The notes under the pieces: model-generated | The model's input: the letters and a program-made list of their open reading frames with translations, nothing else | Told to the model about the DNA's origin: nothing | The model's database searches: none | Translations under genes and position numbers: made by a program | Shown: positions 30,829 through 42,800 of the stretch, one piece after another | How the letters are laid out: each line of letters opens with the position of its first letter | How positions within the stretch are numbered: position 1 is the stretch's first letter | Origin: Cristatella mucedo | Taxonomy: Eukaryota > Bryozoa > Phylactolaemata > Cristatellidae | Reading direction: 5' to 3' | Assembly: GCA_009760855.2 (NCBI GenBank) | Contig: WPIO01000140.1 | Coordinates: 436,001 to 500,000, forward strand | Length of the DNA: 64,000 bases

Positions 30829-33800
30829 GTATGTACACTTACGCTGTGTCGTGCGTCTTGAGCTGCATTCGGTGGATACTAGTTACCTTTTTTCGATCAT
30901 TAATTAAGACTACTGCTCCATCTACCGTACCGACCGTGTTTATTTTTAGGGTAAGCGCCGGGCCGGCGGCTATTAACTACACGTGCGTTTGGCATGCGGA
31001 CTGCAGTCTGCTCTTTCTAGGTCTCTCGCGCTGAGTAATCGGGTGCTTTCTGCTCGCTTAGTTCACTTTCTTCGGTTACACGTGGTTGCAAGTGGTTAAC
31101 TGCATTTTGGGTCCTTCAAATTTGCAAATGCTGAGCTACCCCGACGGTCGGCCATATTTTGGACCGGCCGGCGAAAAGAACACTGCACACCGCTGCTAGT
31201 TGAACTACCTCTACGATTGCATTATGTGAATTCTTCGCGCTTCTACGTACGCTTCTACGTACGGATCTACTAGCTTGCATGATTTAGTCAATCAGCTACC
31301 AGGGAGGCGATGCCGGGAGCCCCCCCCTATACTAACCTACCGACCCCACCGGTTGCTGTTGGGTTAACCTCAAAACCCAGCCATTGGCACTGAAACTAGG
31401 AGAGCAAGATGGGCCGTCGGCTGCAGAGGAGGACCAACGTCGTGGGAGGCCGAGCTTGACCGGGGGGGGGGGGAAGGCAGGCAGCGCTTCGCGGGTGGGC
31501 CGGCTTCGAAAGGCAGGGAGCCCCACGGGCAGGCGGAGGCGCGGGGCGGCCGGCTGCGGGAGGCAGGGAGCCCCACGGGCAGGCGGCCGGCTGCGGGAGG
31601 CAGGGAGCCCCACGGGCAGGCGGAGGCGCGGGGCGGCCGGCTGCGGAAGGCAGGGAGCCCCACGGGCAGGCGGAGGCGCGGGGTGGCCGGCTGCGGAAGG
31701 CAGGGAGCCCCACGGGCAGGCGGAGGCGCGGGGCGGCCGGCTGCGGGAGGCAGGGAGCCCCACGTGCAGGCGGAGGCGCGGGGCGGCCGGCTGTGGGAGG
31801 CAGGGAGCACCACGGGCAGATAGCCTCGTGGGCAAGGGGGGGGGGGGTAGGCAGGGGTGCTCGATCGCTGGGAAAAGAGGCTGCTGGCCGCTGGTGGCTC
31901 TAACCCTGCTCGGTGCCCTACTACTCCTTATCAGCTGCTTGCAATACCCTATTGTTCCGGTTGACTTGTTTTGGCTGCCGGGCATAATAAACGGTACAAT
32001 TAACTATTCACAAGCAGCCATGTCATCCCATCATGAGCTGATTGCGAAATGTTGACTCTGTCCCTGCTGTCAGTTCCAGAGCCGAATCTGCCGGCAGTAA
32101 GCTAGACGCGGCAGGCCTTCTCCAGGCAGCAGCCAATCGCTGCCACTTGGAACTAATTCAGCCGGGCTCAGGCAGCCAAGGTAGCCAGCCCACCACCTCG
32201 CCAGGCCTTGAGACAGCGCGACCGGAAGAGCCGGCGGCAGCGGAAGTAGCGGCGGTGGCCGGACTCGAGGGCTCGGGCAGCGCCATCGCTCACCCGGCTC
32301 TCTCCTCTGACTGCAGCGTGGGCCCATCAGCTTCGGCGGCTGCCAATGCAGCAGACTGCCCAGTCGCCGAGGGTAGCGTCAGCGCCGCCGCCGCCTTTCA
32401 CGGGACAGCGGAGGAACAGGCCTTGCGGCAGCTGAGCGAAGCGCAGCGGCTCGAGGTACCAACCTCTTCTGCTGCTGCCACCTGGAGCGAATGCAGCGAT
32501 GGAAGTGGAAGCAGCACTTCCGCCGGCAAAGTCGGCCCCTGCAGCTCGCGCAAAGGCTCACGCGACTGCTCGGCCGCTGGCCCAAGTGCGTCGGCGGCGC
32601 TAGCTGGGGACTTGTCAGGCGCAGGGGGCGGCTTGGCGGCAGCGGAGGCAGCAGCCGCTGCCGACGTGCACACGACTGCTCCAGCGAGGAGCACTAGAGG
32701 AGGCAGTGGGGGTGATAAGGCGACCGCCGGCACTTCGGCGGTCGACGGGTCGCAAGTCGAGCTCGACAGTGAAGACTCGTGGTACAGCGAGGACTACGGC
32801 AGTGCAGCCAGGTCGCCAGCGGCCGCTCGTGCCGACTCCAACGTTAACACCCCACGGAGCAACGGCGGCGGCAGCAGCAGCAGCCGAGGCATCAGCGAGA
32901 GCAGCAGCAGCCAGCAGATGGATGAAGCAGCCAGCAGCATGCAGCCAGCCGACGGAGCAGTCACGGGCAGAGGTGGCAACAGGGGCCGGTCTCGGCAAAA
33001 TGGCGCGGGAGCTCGACAGGCCTCGGAGCCGGGACAGGAACACGTCGCAAAGCCCGACGGCTCAGAGAAGCCTAGCGAATACGTGGCTTCACGCATAGGT
33101 AGGGAATGCTAGCTAGCTAGCTGGTGAGCTCGAGGCTCCCGGCAAGAGGCAAGCGCAATTTGCACCGAGCTTGTCGAATGTGACCGCAACGATGCATTGT
33201 AGGACTGCCACTACCGCCGGACTGCAATCTGCAGCTGTTCAGGCCCTTTGATTATGGTAAGCCCGATCTATTTGCCACTTCAGCTGCGCATCTGCCGATT
33301 ATTACTAAGCGAGAGCTGCACGATTGCAAAATGTTTTTTTTTTTTTTTTAGGCTGGCGACGTTTGGTTGTCCGACGCAACTTGCCACCTGAAGGCGACAG
33401 CAGCAGCTCCAAGAGTCCGAAGACGGCGGCAGACGCGTATTACTACGCTCCATGTGGCAAGAAATTGGTAAGCATATGTCCAAAATAAGGTGCTGCAGTA
33501 GCTTAAGTAACTAAGGCTTTTTTTAAGTAACTAAGGCTAAAATAACTAAGGCTTCAGCTTCATAGCATTAAAAGAAGTAAGCTTTGACTCGATACGATAC
33601 GTTCTAATACGTGCAAGATCACACTTCGCTGATGCTGTTGCTGCAACGATGGATGGGCAATGTCAACATTATACTGTGTTGGCAATCCATATGTCAAGTG
33701 CCTATTAACAGATTTAATTCTCCTATGGTAAGCAGCTGTCAGCTGTATCCACCTTTTCTCACTGTTCTCTGTTGAGTGTTTTTATCCTGTTTAAAGTTTT

Positions 33801-36800
33801 TTTCCAGTATACTATTTTTTATGAGTTTTGTAAATAAAATAATATACTTATTAATATTTGCCATGGAACTGGAGAGCCGCATCTTGACATCGAAAGAGCC
33901 GCAAGCGGCTTGCTAGCTGCAGGTTGCCGACCCCTGTCCTATGGTGCTCTACAAAACCTGGTTATTATAACTATTCAACGAATACCGTTTTCTGAGGTCG
34001 ATCCTATTCGGCTAGAGCAAAAAAAAATAATACGCAGCAGCTCCTGATCGACCCGATGTATTATGCAGCATTCGCTGCTCTGAACTTTTTCCCAAGAAGC
34101 TCAACTCGTTCACGGTTCAACGCTCACTTTAGCAATTCAATTTATTTGCAGAGATCAACACCACAAATCCAGGAATACCGTAAGCTCATTTTCGCTTCAC
34201 ACCCTATCTCCGAATTGACGCATCTGCTGCTCCTGCTGCGTCTGCTCCTTTTTGCGCAGCTTCGCCTTGCTCAGCCGTTGCCACGCTACTCACATCGCCT
34301 CACCGTGCACTCAGCGCTCTCACCCTTTATTCTCAGTGGCAAAGCACCCGAATGCCCATCTGGCCATAGAGTGCTTCACATTCCTCCGACGGCCCGTGGC
34401 ATGCGGCATCGAGCCGTACGAGACGGTCCGGCAAGCTGGCTTAGCGAGCCGCTCGCACCCATCGATGCTGCAGCAGCTGCAGCAGCAGCAGCATCTGCAG
34501 CAGCAGCATCTGAGGAGCGTGGAAAACCCTCCGGGCTCTGCAGCTGCGGTCGTCAAGGCTGCAGCCGTCCAGGCTGCTGCCGCCCAGGCGGCCGAGGCCG
34601 CCCAGGTGGCCGCCGCGACCCAGGTGGCCGCTGCCCAGACGGCCGCGACCCGGGCAGCATCCATCCGGGCAGCTGCTGCCCAGGCGGCAGCAGCTCAGAC
34701 AGCGGCTGCCGTCCAGGCGGCGGCGGCCCGTTCGGTAGCTGCCCAGGCAGCGGCCGTCCAGGCGGCAGTCGCCCAGACCGCGGCGGCCCAGGCTGCAGCA
34801 GTGGCCGTCCAGACCGCGGCCGCCCAGGCAGCGGCCGTGACGGCTGCTGCCGTGAGGGCAGCTGCAGCGAAGGCAGAGGCAGCAAAGGCAGGAGTGCAGA
34901 CAACGGTGAAGACGAACTGCCACACCGAGCTAGCTCAGGTGAGAGCTCTCTCTTTCTCTCTCAGTTGCCAAGGCTTCGACATACTTTGCCACGCTTGTGA
35001 AATGAAAGTGAAATCAGCTTGCACTTGCAAATCGGCAGGTGGGGGTAGGAGGGGTGTGATCCTTGCAGAGTGCACATGAAAGCACAGCTTCATGTTATTG
35101 ATTCTCTAACCCAGTGATTCCTGTACAACACATGTGAAGTGCCAATAAAGAGATTAGCTTGAATCAATTTTAAGCTTTGAAGGCAGGCCTGAGTGTCCGA
35201 TGGCCTAGGCGATGAGCTAACTGACCCAACTAACTGCGTCAAGGTTTTGAGTTTATACAGTAAGACCCCCCCAACCCGGTGAAGAATCACGTAGGGGGAG
35301 GGTAGATTCTATGTATGCTTGTCCATCATTTACCAAAGGCAGGCGAAGCATGACTTCTGGTTGGTCACGACCTCTGGCCGGAAGAGCCAATCGTCACTTC
35401 AGGCACCAGAGTGCTCCAAGCTACTATCCTTTGAGCAACTCGTTTAAGTTCATAGTCATGTGAAGTTCTTGCATTTAAATGTTCACTTAAAACTAGTAAG
35501 TGCGTGTTGCACCTATATGTGCTAGTAAGCAAGGGATTTCCTGTCTTCCCCTTGTCTTGACACTTTTCCTTGCTGTATCGTTGCAGTACCACTACACAGC
35601 TCACACCAAAGTAAAAATGTAGACGAGGCGGAGTGAGCTCACAGACACGCCTGGCTTATTGTAGAGGTAGATTTAGTTCACTTGGCGCGATATTCAAACG
35701 TCTGATGATTATATTTATACTATTGTAATTATCGTATCATTGTATGCATTCTAAGTGGCACAAACCCGGTGCACTCACAAAAAGGCTCCGAGGAGCAGAC
35801 AGTTCAGGGGGTACCAGGCTTGTCAAAGAAGCAGTAGCTGAAGGGTGGGGGTGTTTTTGGAATGCGTGTGGCATCTGCAAGATAGCCTTGGCACTACAAC
35901 CATATGACCAGTCCTTTTCCGACTCCTTTCGAAATATGAGGGGGCGTGGGCGGGTGAAACCATCCAACTGCTTGTGTGCTATCCAGCTGCAGCCGTTTTG
36001 CAGGCTGCCTTCGTAGGCAGGCCCGGTCGGTGCAGCTGCTGCCACCGCTTGGTGCAGCAGCGGCAGGCGACTCCCGGCCACTGGTGCACCTGCATCCGAG
36101 CCGGAAAGCTCTGTGGCCGGGCGCTCTGTGGCAGCAGCAGCGGCAGCTTGTCGCGAGAGCCTCCATCAGTTTTCCTCCTGCCCTCATACTAGAGCTTCAT
36201 ATGACCGTTTTCTGTAGACGAGTTTGATGCTAAAAAGGCAAGCCGAGCCACTAGCCACTGCTGCGGCCGGAGACTCCGCCGGGCAGCAGCATTCCATGCT
36301 GCTGATGCCGCCGGCGCCCAAGAGAGCGAGGGCGGACAGCCTCGCTCCCGAGCAGCCGGAGCAGCATGAGCAGCAGGAGGAGGAGGCTCTGGAGTACCTG
36401 AGGGCACTGCAAGGGGGCGGCCCCCAGCTGATGAATACCGTGCTGGAGTTCCAGCCGTAAGCGATGGATGCGGGCCGGCCGGCCGAGCTTGGCGAGAGCG
36501 GGCGGCGGCGCGCTCGACTGCCAATGGCGCTATGCTTGAACCTGCAGCGTTGCACTGAGCCCGAAGCTTCTTCGGTCGCTTTCCAGCACCTCTCGGAAAC
36601 GAGGCAAAGCTAAGCGGCGCTCGACCAAGGCCCTGTCTAGAAGAACCCGCAGCGGCGGGCGCCGACGCAGGCGGTGTTCAAGAAGGTGCATTCACTGCAG
36701 CCTCAAGCTCTCGTGTGACGACTGGCAGCACTACAGGACTGCAGGGCGGAAGGGTGGCCGCCGAAGGAAGGAAATCTCGTGCCAGGTACGGCGTCTCGGT

Positions 36801-39800
36801 CGTACTAGCTTGGAAACTCCGCTGTTTGCCAGCGCCAGCCACTCTAGCTCTTTAGGCTTATATGTGATATGCATTCTCCTTGCGAGCACACTTTTTGGCA
36901 TGCCACGCCGATGAATGCCATGCGTGACTGCCTGCCTCGTGGTGCGCCTGGTCTGGCGTTCTTACCGTCAAAACTGACCGCCAGGCAAGTTCCCCTAATG
37001 AGGCAGGGGAACGTCCGCTTAGTGAGAAACCTTGACACAAGCTTAAAGCACGCCAACCGAACCGTGAGCTCTGCTGCAACTCGGATGTCTAGTCCCGCAT
37101 GTGAAAATCCCGAGACGTGCACACAAGTCCCAGTTGAAGTGGCGTTTGTTTGCCTACTTGCTGAGGACGAGCTCATGCTTGTTCTATCGAAAACAGGCTA
37201 AGTGCTGCTCATGCCGATGCCGATGCTGAGGGTGGGTCATGCGAGACCACAACAGAAGAGCAAAGACGCTTGATAAGGAGTTAGTGACGGTTGCGTTGTG
37301 GCAGCTGTGCCGTTGACGACACGCCTGATGAGCTGCTAAGTTTTCTCCCAGTTGCTGACGATTTAACGAGCAAGCTGTTAGTTCTTACAAATTCAAGGAA
37401 TTTGGAATAATCTCGAATCAATATCACGAACGCTTGAACTAGTTTGGCTGTCTTACTTTTAGCTAAGCAGTCCCTGATTTTAGCGATGTTCTTCAACTGA
37501 AAGTAGGGCCAGCCTTACAGGGGAGGAAACCTGTTCATCTAATGACGTCATTTTCGAATAGCATGCCTAGATTAGGCGTATCATCATAGAAGAGGTGCTC
37601 AATGAATCAATCATGACATTGAGGTCTTTTAACTTCTGGGTGACACTAGGTTTGCCCTTAGTTATTAAATTGGTCTTATTGACGTCACCCTTCAGGAAGT
37701 TGATAGCTAAATGTAGTAGATGCAAAGGAATTAAGTGAGTCTAATGGGAAGCATGGGATAGACAGGCGAAGCATGGGTTGCACCTGAGCACCATTGACAT
37801 GGAAATGAAAGCCGAGATTGTGCTTAACCTCCCTTGCATTAGATTTAAATCTATGGTGATCAAGCCCTCCACTCGTATGCATTGAAAGTCGGGACTTTGC
37901 TTCCACCTCTGGTCAACACTGTCCGTGCCGGTCAGCTTTCCCCTTTTCCCCCCGTGAATCTGTATTTTTTGTTCCATGCTTTGCTGCATGCCTACGCTTG
38001 ATGCTGTGCATGTTACCACCATCGGTCTCCTGGCCGGTGGCCAGGAGTGACCTCTTGTTTGCTTTCGAGGGCTTTGCCTTCGCATGCTACTGGTTTGCCT
38101 TCGCATGCTTGATACCGAGCACGCTGCTAATCGTAAGGATTAGTTTCTCTTGCTACGAGTTGTAAAAACCCTGGCTGGAGAGTAAGTTCCCTTAGCATGC
38201 TGTGCAAACGAGCCATTAATATTATTGTGGCTGCAAGGTTTCCACAGACCTGCCAGCCGATGGCCAGATGATGCTAGAGAGGGGCTTGCAAATCGGCACT
38301 CTTCGGCAGCTTCGACCTGTATCTCCAGCTGGGTATTGCCGGTGTCCCGTTTTTGGAGGTGCTAGCAAAAACTACCAGAGTGCATAGCTTTTAGCTTGAG
38401 GTCGTTTTGCACTCTGCCGACAACGGCAGACAAGCCTTTCCTACCGGGTGACGTGCTTCCTGTGCTCCTGGTGTTTCTCTGAGAAAGCCTACAGATTTGC
38501 ACTAGACAGGCCACATAAGTCTGCCAAGCAAAGAGTCGTCAGGGCTTTGCAGCTTCAAACTCCCCGCACGGGTCGCCTCTTTTTTTTTATAAGCCAGCCT
38601 TCAAGGGGGTCCAAAGGTCTTGAAAGGGGGTGAAGCTCCTTCGGTGTAAAGGTTCAAGGTCTCCCAAAGGAGGTATAACAATTCTAGTGAGGAGGGAGGG
38701 CCTGGAGAGCCGGTCTGGGCAAGCTTGTACGTTATCGTGCCGCGTGTACAAGTCGAGGCTGCCGAATTTACTTCTTGCTAGCTGCAATTTTTACACAGGC
38801 ACGGTCCTAAAGCTGCCGGGTGGCACAGCTGCTATGCACGCACGGTCTCCCCTCCAGCCGGGAGCCACCAGGGCTGGGAAGCCGGGTCCTAAAAGGAGAC
38901 TAAGGTGCTAAGTAGCACTCACTCAGCCTGCTCCAGTCGCTTAGCGACTTGACTCACCCGAGGAGCTCTCAAAGAGGAGGAGGGGAGGAGGCCAATACCA
39001 GCGAGCTCTATCCCTTATGCGGTGGCCCTAAGGCCAGTGGCAGATGAAAGATGGCATTGCTTACCGCGTCCTTAATGCGATGGTCTCAATGCAGCTTCTG
39101 TTTGGTGTAGTCGGCATGGCCTCAGTTCTCATCCACATGTCTGTTTCAGTGTTGATGGGGGGTTGCACTGCTGGTCCTGTGGCAGCTATAGCTGTCGAGA
39201 TTTGATAGACATATTCAAAAGCATGCCTGCATTTTCATAATGTAATATACATCAGGTTTCAAGCATTTGTTGACTAAATAAAGGCGATGAACCCATAGCA
39301 CATAGAAATGCAAAAGGGGGCAAGCAAAATGGATGTATCCAGGTAGCTAGCAAGCTGGCCTGCATCTGTAACTGGGAATAAGACTTGTTTCGAGCTAAAA
39401 CTTAAGAGGCATTGTGCTTTATTACACTGGCAATAAATTCGGACAGGGCAAGTGGCCGTCCATCAAACAAGCTAATCGTTCACGGGGTCCAGCAAATGTT
39501 GCTAAGTGATTCAGTGGGGATGCTGTCTAAGGCTAGGCGTTCATCAAACTGATTTTCCTTATCCTGTTCACAATGCCTACTAAACTGCAAATTAAAGAAT
39601 CACTTTCAATTGCTTTACCTTACTTACTGACTTGCTGTACTGAAGCAGAAATGCCAACCAGCCTCCTAGAAAATTGAATGCGAGAATGCTAATAGAAAAT
39701 TACCCTGTTCAAATCAACAAGCAGACTCATGCTGTTACAACGTATCACTATCACTAGCCTCATCTCGAATTACACCCCACGAAAATAAAGTTGTACAGCA

Positions 39801-42800
39801 TTATAATATATAGCAGACGTTCCAATAATGCAAGCACTAGCTGGTACCAATCCGAGTCCGGACGCTTGCATTCATAAAACCAGTAATGGATTTTAAATCC
39901 CATCATTGCTGTGATCGGTTACCGCCGGGACCTTAAGGAAGATTGTGACTTACGGAATAGATGTCTTCGGTGACGATTTCATGGTTCCCCTGGGCCCATT
40001 TCTGCTTTCAGGGCTCAAGGTTTGCTGGGAGGGGGGACTTGTGCTTCACTCGATCCTCTAGCAAAGGCACGACCTCTAACCTAAACACCGGCCCTGGGAG
40101 TCAGTGGGCCGGCCGATAGCTTTGGGGCCGGGCTCACAATGACCTATATATCGGTTGGATGTGCCCATCACCGAGGCTGTTTAGTAGGGCGTACCAAAAG
40201 CCCGATTGTCTTGGCTTGCCCTTTCGAGATTATCTATAATGACGGTCAAAAAGCTAAGTGAAAGCACGGCTGGCGATGACTCATTAGGGTACTTCAGTCG
40301 TTAACGCCAATGCAGACGACCCACAAAGCGAATTCGGTGCACCACACTCAACTTCGATTGATTGGGCCAAATCTGAATGCCCTGGGTTCGCGATAAACAT
40401 GAAGTCTGGGTAACCCCTGAAGGGAAGTCAGCTTGCAGAATAACCTTACCTTTTGATAGTTACCGTGAATTCAGAATTATAGATCTGCCGACTGAGCCAA
40501 TGACCCGCCAAAAACGGGCCTATACATCCGGCTGACTGCGCAGAATCAGCTAACTCAAAAACCAATGGTGCCTAGCTTATTGCCGGCTTTGACCTCGTGG
40601 TTAAATGTCATGGACTACCTACGCCATTTCGAGGTTGCTTATTTTGGGAGGCGAGTATTTTTGCTGGTTATTTCAAAGTTATTGCATTATTTTAGCCTAT
40701 AAGAAATCACACTTGGAGTGCATACATTGATCTCGCAGGAATGCTAGTGTGCTATCGCATTCGGGGCATGCCATCTCTCTCAGGCGGTAGACCGATGTGT
40801 CGTTTCGTTAATGTGCCAACCGCATGGTTAAGTAACAGCAATATTTACTATTTCTTGGGAAAACTTCGCCAAAAAGTTCGATGGATTAGCCAATAAGATG
40901 CAGCTACAATCGTACTAAGTAATGCGAAAGGCTGCGATAGAAAATGAGCCTTTACAGCAGCAACACTGCTACATCGAAGTCACAGTTTCAAATATATGTC
41001 GCAGTTATTAGGAGTTGGGCAATTGCTCCCGTGCTTGGCTACGCATGTTTCGTAAAGTAAATTTTTTTGGGCCAAGTACCCCATAACAGTTCACAGCCAC
41101 GAGAACTATGCTGTTGCCACTCAATCGGAAAGCTCAAGGTTAGGTTCATGATCTGTAGGTGACATAGATCTCATTCTGTAAAGCCTTTAGAAAGGCATGA
41201 AAGAAGAAAGTCTTTGGACATTTTTTTTTAGGTGGCTAAGATGTTAGAGTTTGCTTTTAGCATACTTTTGCAGTGGTGGCACTTCAGTTAGTCGTTTAGT
41301 GGGATTCAATCGCATGCTGATGGTTATTCTATGGTTTTATGGTTAATACGGTTATATTATCTGATCTTACTCAGTGTCAGAAGCTGTGACTATAGATAGA
41401 TGTATCTGATCCGAATCTCGATCTTCAATTTTTGCTGGAAGTCAAATATTGAATAGGTTCTGGAGCAGGGTGATTGTGAACCATGGCCTATGCTTTTTAG
41501 GATGATCGACCTTTTGTAAGCAATCACGAACGAGCTGCATTGAATTGATTGTGAAAATGTAGTTTGATGTTGAGTGCCTCCACCAGCTTTCGGTTGGACA
41601 GTGGCCATGCAGGCTGCAGTGGTCGCCTCTGAGGCTCGCCATATATAAGGATGGTAGGTGGTCGGACTGGTAGTAGTAAACCGCAGGGCTGTGATGGGTT
41701 TGACGGTATCTGATCTCGGACGTGAACCCGACCGGTGGGTGCTCTTTGAAAAGCCCTGCACCCTGCGAACAAACACCATTGTGTACGATGTTCCAACTTT
41801 TTTTATTTGGCACACACTCACAATCTGCTTCATTTTGATTTAAACTCGCTATAAGTAAATAATAATAATATGCCGTTTGTATAGCACTCTAAGGGAGTCC
41901 CTATAATGTGCTTTAAAAATCACTGCCAGAGCCGTCAACATGTACTCATGCCTATCATACAGAGTTCCAAATGCAGAGATGTTAAAATTGCGCTGTCTGT
42001 TTTAGGCCTGTTCGTCTAGTCGTTGTGCCGATGCAGAGTCGTCGTTTGACAATACCTTAAATGTAAGTATAGATCTAATGGGATGTTGCTGCCCAACTGA
42101 GTAGCTGTTGCCAACAAAGGCTTATGCCGAACTGCAGTTCATATCTACTTGTAGTCCGTGATTTATGTCTCATAAATCTTGTTGGCTTATTTCTTTTTCA
42201 GACCTGCTTATCCGAGGCAGCAGAGATGCCATGTGTTTCAGAGCCTATTTTTGTGAATGATGAAACGGATGTGAATGTCATAGATGAAGCAGATGCAGCC
42301 GTCAACTTAGCCGACTTCCCATATTGTCCGCCAAATGTGCAGATTTGTGATGAGGCTAAACAGGTGATGGCGAAGCATAAAGGTAAATTCCATTGCCTAT
42401 TCGTTCGACAGTCATTTCTGCTGAGGGAGTTTGTGCTGCATGCCACATCATCGTTTTTTTTTACCTGACTTTCATCGCAAGCTTTGGTTTGGCCTAAGGT
42501 TGAAGAAAGTACATACTGTAGTCCAGCCTGCGCAGTATGAGCTGTTTTGAACTAATCGGGTTCTTGGATTTGATCGCGTGTCTAGTCAGCTGGGTTAAAC
42601 TACAATATAGATTAACTGACTACAACCTTGGCCTAAATAGGGGCCCCTGTCGTGAACAATCTGATTTCGTCAGCATTTAGGTATTTGCTTACCGGGCTGC
42701 ATTTTCATAGCTGTGATTGTTTGGTTTGCCTCCAATAATTGCTTTTCCTCTAGTCGTGTCTGTCGATTTATCAAGTGGCATTATAATTGAAAAAAAAAAG

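Larger units (their letters stand above)
36786..42005 (+). other. Large intron of the MBD gene
   Basis: It contains LINE fragments (37265-37680 and 41855-41940, minus) and no exon I can support. ORFs at 36869, 38448 and 38630 lack good splice sites. 38.9-41.4 kb has no ORF of 60 codons on either strand and shows nothing recognisable. If the last three exons form a separate gene, its promoter would be here. Confidence 0.45.

Noticed and set aside
31384-32055. 223-codon plus-strand ORF and 217-codon minus-strand ORF
   Set aside because: Both are products of the GC-rich 50-bp minisatellite.
34056-35000. 314-codon ORF with Gly/Arg/Pro/Ser-rich end, and antisense ORFs
   Set aside because: They are other-frame readings of the Ala-rich exon 34337-34938, whose frame is fixed by the MBD and splice phases.
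38448-38633. ORF with CFLCSWCFSEKAY as an extra MBD-gene exon
   Set aside because: Acceptor lacks a pyrimidine tract and no good donor follows; phase alone is not enough.
41390-41833. 147-codon minus-strand ORF beside exon 42006
   Set aside because: No family resemblance; three overlapping frames are open at once, and it lies in an intron of the model next to an LINE tail.
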